Shown: piece by piece, positions 60,482 through 64,000 of the stretch | How the letters are laid out: every line of letters begins with the position of its first letter | How positions within the stretch are numbered: the first letter of the stretch is position 1 | Assembly (NCBI GenBank): GCA_003963435.1 | Contig: RXJC01000004.1 | Coordinates: 62,001-126,000, forward strand | DNA from: Bradyrhizobiaceae bacterium | GTDB taxonomy: Bacteria; Pseudomonadota; Alphaproteobacteria; Rhizobiales; Xanthobacteraceae | Direction of reading: 5' to 3' | Length of the DNA: 64,000 nucleotides | The notes under the pieces: model-generated | Database searches by the model: none | What the model was told of the DNA's origin: nothing | Seen by the model: the letters and a program-made list of their open reading frames with translations, nothing else | Position numbers and translations under genes: made by a program

Positions 60482-61401
60482 TAGGAGCTTCCTTCGTGAT
60501 CGGGGAAGAAGTCGCGAACTTTCCGCTGCGGCTCCGGCAGCAGGCCTTGCGGGCGCAGAATCAGCAGCAGCACGATGCCGAGGCCGATCAGGCCGAGCCG
60601 CAGCGCCGCCAATTGCGTGCCGTCGATCACGGCGAACGCGTCCTTGAGAAAGCGCGTGGCTTCCAACAGTGCCATGATGGTGCCGGCCCCGAACAGCAGG
60701 CCGAAATTGGAGCCGCGGCCGCCTGCGATCACGGCCATGAAGGCGTAGGCGGTGATGATCGAGGTGAACTGGCTGGGGTCGATATAGGTCAGGTAGAAGG
60801 CATGCAGTGCGCCGGCCAGGCCCATCACCGCGCCGCCGGTCGCGAATGCCTTTACGCGCAACAGCAGGACGGGCTTGCCCAGCGCGGCCGCCACGGTGGA
60901 ATCGTCACGGACGGCGCGCAGCGCGCGGCCGAACGGTGAGCGCACCAGCGTTTCCAGCAGCGTGAACACGCCCGCCACCAGTGCCAGCGCAAAGGCTGCC
61001 AGCACGAGGTCGTTGTGTTGCTGCGACACCAGGTTCACGAAGGGGCGAGGAATATCGGCGATACCGACGGCGCCCCCGGTGAGCCAGCTTTCATTCAGCA
61101 GCAGGATGCGGACGACCTCGCCGAATCCGATGGTCACGATCGCGAGGTAGTTTTCCTCGAGCCGGATCGACAGGAAGGCAAGCACCGTGCTGATCAGCGC
61201 ACACAGGGCTGCGGCGGCGATCATCGCGGGGAACCATCCCAGCGGCGGTGCCAGCAGCGCGGTGGTGTAGGCGCCGAGCGCGACGAATCCGACGACGCCG
61301 AAATTGACCAGCCCGGCGGCGCCCCATTGCACGTTCAGCGCCAGGCCCACCAGGGCGGAGATCGCGACCAGGACGATCAGGGTGGTGAGATAGGCAATCA
61401 T
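60481..61401 (-). CDS. Branched-chain amino acid ABC transporter permease (LivM-type)
   Basis: GLALNVQWGAAGLVNFGVVGFVALGAYTTALL; VRSPFGRALRAVRDDSTVAAALGKPVLLLRVKAF. Confidence 0.93.
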   Translation of the reverse strand: MIAYLTTLIVLVAISALVGLALNVQWGAAGLVNFGVVGFVALGAYTTALLAPPLGWFPAMIAAAALCALISTVLAFLSIRLEENYLAIVTIGFGEVVRILLLNESWLTGGAVGIADIPRPFVNLVSQQHNDLVLAAFALALVAGVFTLLETLVRSPFGRALRAVRDDSTVAAALGKPVLLLRVKAFATGGAVMGLAGALHAFYLTYIDPSQFTSIITAYAFMAVIAGGRGSNFGLLFGAGTIMALLEATRFLKDAFAVIDGTQLAALRLGLIGLGIVLLLILRPQGLLPEPQRKVRDFFPDHEGSS

Positions 61402-62156
61402 TTACGCACCGCCTTCCCGCCGAACAGGCCGCGGTTGCGCACCAACAGCAGTGCTAGGATCACCGTGAAGCTGACGATCTGCCGATAGTTGGTCGGCAGC
61501 ACCAGCGAGGACAATTCTTCAGCCAGTCCGATCACGATGGCGCCGACGATGGCGCCGGTCGGACTGCCCAGTCCGCCGAGGATGGCCGCGGCAAAGATCG
61601 GAATCTGGTAGTTCCAGCCGAGCAGCGGATCGATGGCGCGGTCGAGTCCAGCGAGGACACCCGACAAGGCGGTAAGGCATCCCGCGATACACCAGGTGAT
61701 ACGCGCGATGGTCTGGCGCTCGACGCCGCGCACCGCGGCCAGTGCCGGATTGTCTGCAACGGCGCGCATCGCGCGCCCGAGTGGCGAGGTATGGAGCAGC
61801 AACTGGATCAGGATCACGCAGGCGATCACGACGATGGCCGTGATCAACTGTTCCTGATTGATGCGCAGACCATGCCATCGGGTCGGCCGAGCTACCTCGA
61901 AAGCGAAATTTTGGGTCGCATTGCCGAACGCGAAGCGGCAGATGTTTTCCAGGACCAGCGATAGTCCGAGTGACGACACCAGCAGGGTGATCGATCCGCG
62001 GTCGCGTAGCCGGGAATAGACCAGCACGTCACAGAGCATCGCGACCAGCGCGCATTGCCACGCCGCATGAGAGCGGCCCATTCCTCTTCGTGTTCGCGCA
62101 AAATTGCTCTCGGTAAGCAGCTCGCTCATCTGAGATTGTCGCGACTTAACAATCAC
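61398..62156 (-). pseudogene. LivH-type ABC permease lacking its N-terminal part
   Basis: Homology-like sequence starts only at ALVAMLCDVLVYSRLRDRGSITLLVSSLGLSLVLE; the usual N-terminal TM region (GLxYALxALGLTLIFGVLRIVNFAHG) is absent. Confidence 0.7.
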
Positions 62157-62388
62157 GAAACCTCTCCACTAAGCAACAGCCGATTGTGGATAAAGGATCA
62201 CATAGCGAAGAGCTTCTGGCGCTCGTCCACGACGTCGCTTCGCTAACACGCCAGTTCCCGGTTCACAACGATTCCACGTCAGTCTCCGGGTGTGGCGTTT
62301 CAAAATTATTTCTTTGGACCCGTAACGTCCCGCGCTCCAAATCGAATGGTGGGTGTAGGGATGTCCCTTCGTACCGGAGGCTTTAATA

Positions 62389-62781
62389 ATGTTGAAGAAA
62401 CTGATTTCGGTTCTGTTTGCAGCCGTTGTTGCGTCCGCAGTCGCGTTTGAAGCACACGCGGCGGAGAAGGTGAACTACGATGCCAAGTCCTTTGCAGCGG
62501 CTCAAGCTGCCGGAAAACCCATCTTGGTCGAGATTCACGCGACATGGTGCCCGACATGCAAGGCACAGGCGCCGATTCTGAGCGATCTCGAAAAGCAGAA
62601 TAAATTCAAAAACTTGATGGTTTTCCGCATAGACTTCGATTCCCAGAAAGATGCGGTCAAGGCGTTCGGAGCCCGAATGCAGAGTACGCTGATTACGTTC
62701 AAGGGATCCCTGGAGACAGGCCGATCTGTTGGCGATACGAACCCGACTTCAATTGCGGCGTTGCTCGACAAAGCGACCTGA
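62389..62781 (+). CDS. Thioredoxin-like secreted protein (DsbD-gamma/TlpA-like)
   Basis: Signal peptide; PILVEIHATWCPTCKAQAPILSDLEKQNKFKNLMVFRIDFDSQKDAVKAFGARMQSTLITFKG. Confidence 0.9.
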   Translation: MLKKLISVLFAAVVASAVAFEAHAAEKVNYDAKSFAAAQAAGKPILVEIHATWCPTCKAQAPILSDLEKQNKFKNLMVFRIDFDSQKDAVKAFGARMQSTLITFKGSLETGRSVGDTNPTSIAALLDKAT

Positions 62782-62788
62782 TGCGCTG

Positions 62789-63511
62789 ATGTCGGTTGGT
62801 AGCCTAGGATTGGCATTTCTGGCGGGCATATTGTCGATCCTGTCGCCGTGCGTGCTTCCGTTGTTGCCGATCGTTCTGGGCACCGCGGCGTCGGAAAGCA
62901 GACTGGGCCCCATAGCCCTTGCGGGCGGGGTGTCCTTGTCTTTTATCGCAGTCGGATTGTTCGTTGCTACGATCGGCTTCGGGCTCGGTGTAGATGCCGC
63001 TTGGTTTCGAGTTATTGCGGCTTTGGTAATGATCTTGGTTGGCGTACTTCTGCTAGTGCCTGCGCTTCAAATCAGCGTCGCGGTTGCTGGTGGACCGGTG
63101 AGCGCCTGGGTGGACCAGAGTTTCGGCGGCTTTTCGAAGTCCGGACTGGGCGGCCAGTTCGGCGTGGGACTTCTTCTTGGCGCGGTATGGAGTCCCTGTG
63201 TAGGCCCCACCCTCGGTGCGGCTTCTCTTCTTGCGGCTCAAGGAACGGATCTTGGTGCCGTGGCTTTGACGATGCTCATTTTCGGGGTTGGCGCGGGTCT
63301 ACCGTTGATGCTCCTTGGGTCGATGTCCCGTCAGTTCTTGCTGCGCTGGCGTGGCGGAATGTCGGCGGCCAGCAAGACGATGAAACAGATCCTCGGTCTG
63401 TTCTTGGTAGCAATAGGGCTGCTGGCGGTGACCGGACTCGACAGATCGTTCGAGGCCGAACTCGTTGAAATTTCTCCGCAATGGTTGACGGACATCACGA
63501 CCCGCTTTTGA
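62789..63511 (+). CDS. CcdA/DsbD-like cytochrome c biogenesis transmembrane protein
   Basis: LAFLAGILSILSPCVLPLLPIVLGTA...GVGLLLGAVWSPCVGPTLGAA: two Cys-Pro-type motifs. Confidence 0.92.
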   Translation: MSVGSLGLAFLAGILSILSPCVLPLLPIVLGTAASESRLGPIALAGGVSLSFIAVGLFVATIGFGLGVDAAWFRVIAALVMILVGVLLLVPALQISVAVAGGPVSAWVDQSFGGFSKSGLGGQFGVGLLLGAVWSPCVGPTLGAASLLAAQGTDLGAVALTMLIFGVGAGLPLMLLGSMSRQFLLRWRGGMSAASKTMKQILGLFLVAIGLLAVTGLDRSFEAELVEISPQWLTDITTRF

Positions 63512-63577
63512 GGGTGCAGGAGGTAGTCCTCCGTTGACCTGATCTCACTTCCAGCGGCACAGGAGTATATTTGCAAG

Positions 63578-64000
63578 ATGGCAATAGCAAAGGTTGCGAT
63601 CGTGGCGGCACTGGCGATGCATTGCGTTACCGCGTTTGCGGACGAAGGACTTATCACCAAGCCGAGCAAGTACTCAGTCAGGGAGACGATTGACAATTTT
63701 GAGGCCGCTATCAATGCACAAGCTGCCCAGGGCTGGGTCGTTTTTGACCGGATTGATCACGCCGCCGCCGCCAAAAACGCCGGACTCGAGATGCGGCCGC
63801 GGACAGTCATCATATTCGGCAACCCAAAAGCGGGCACACTCGCAATGACCAAGAGCTCAACCCTGGCAATCGATCTGCCGATGAAGGCGCTGGTCTGGCA
63901 GGACGATCTGGACAGAGTCTGGCTTACATACAATACGAGCGAATACAACGCGAAGTATGTGTTGCCACGCCACGGGCTTGCCGCCTCCGACAACGCGTCC
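63578..64000 (+). CDS. DUF302 domain secreted protein (partial, runs off right edge)
   Basis: MAIAKVAIVAALAMHCVTAFADEGLITKPSKYSVRETIDNFEAAINAQAAQGWVVFDRIDHAAAAKNAGLEMRPRTVIIFGNPKAGTLAMTKSSTLAIDLPMKALVWQDDLDRVWLTYNTSEY; open to position 64000, not in the track. Confidence 0.88.
   Translation, partial: MAIAKVAIVAALAMHCVTAFADEGLITKPSKYSVRETIDNFEAAINAQAAQGWVVFDRIDHAAAAKNAGLEMRPRTVIIFGNPKAGTLAMTKSSTLAIDLPMKALVWQDDLDRVWLTYNTSEYNAKYVLPRHGLAASDNAS

Noticed and set aside
1-64000. CRISPR arrays, rRNA operons, integrase or intact transposase
   Set aside because: Looked for regularly spaced repeats, conserved rRNA/tRNA words and DDE/tyrosine recombinase motifs; found none beyond the short IS3 OrfA scar.

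Overview
This 64 kb window looks like accessory DNA from an alphaproteobacterium (rhizobial-like codon usage and gene content). It is rich in transporters and in catabolic genes for xenobiotic, organohalide and nitrogen compounds, and it contains many pseudogenes. From left to right: (1) A decayed defence/TA-like segment at 1-6.3 kb. It has a very large minus-strand ORF that runs off the left edge (at least 1056 codons, absent from the supplied track), a frameshifted HEPN gene, a coiled-coil protein, and a Xre/MbcA/ParS antitoxin with a ruined RES toxin. (2) A frameshifted MFS exporter and a TauE/SafE permease. (3) A nitrogen-compound catabolic island at 10.4-30.1 kb: two M20 hydrolases, an SsuABC-type ABC system, an AtzF-like amidase, a Crp/Fnr regulator, two NodB/PuuE-like proteins, an amidohydrolase, LivFGKMH and a fused TRAP system. 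(4) GST/TetR genes and a gene graveyard with an IS3 remnant at 33-36.5 kb. (5) A likely haloacid uptake/dehalogenation cluster at 37.1-42.1 kb (DUF485 + ActP-like symporter + type II haloacid dehalogenase + LysR). (6) A co-directional cluster headed by a haloalkane-dehalogenase-like gene with GSTs, SDR, ABM, EamA and an unknown coupled protein, divergent from a TetR gene (44.4-50.2 kb). (7) A bufferin-type MNIO metallophore RiPP operon (bufABC-DoxX) at 54.1-56.7 kb. (8) A truncated Liv/FMN-monooxygenase cluster. (9) A thioredoxin/CcdA/DUF302 set that runs off the right edge, with DUF302 also missing from the track. Several perfect inverted repeats sit in intergenic regulatory positions. No rRNA, tRNA, CRISPR array or intact transposase was recognised. 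All family names come from reading the sequence by eye; no search was run.
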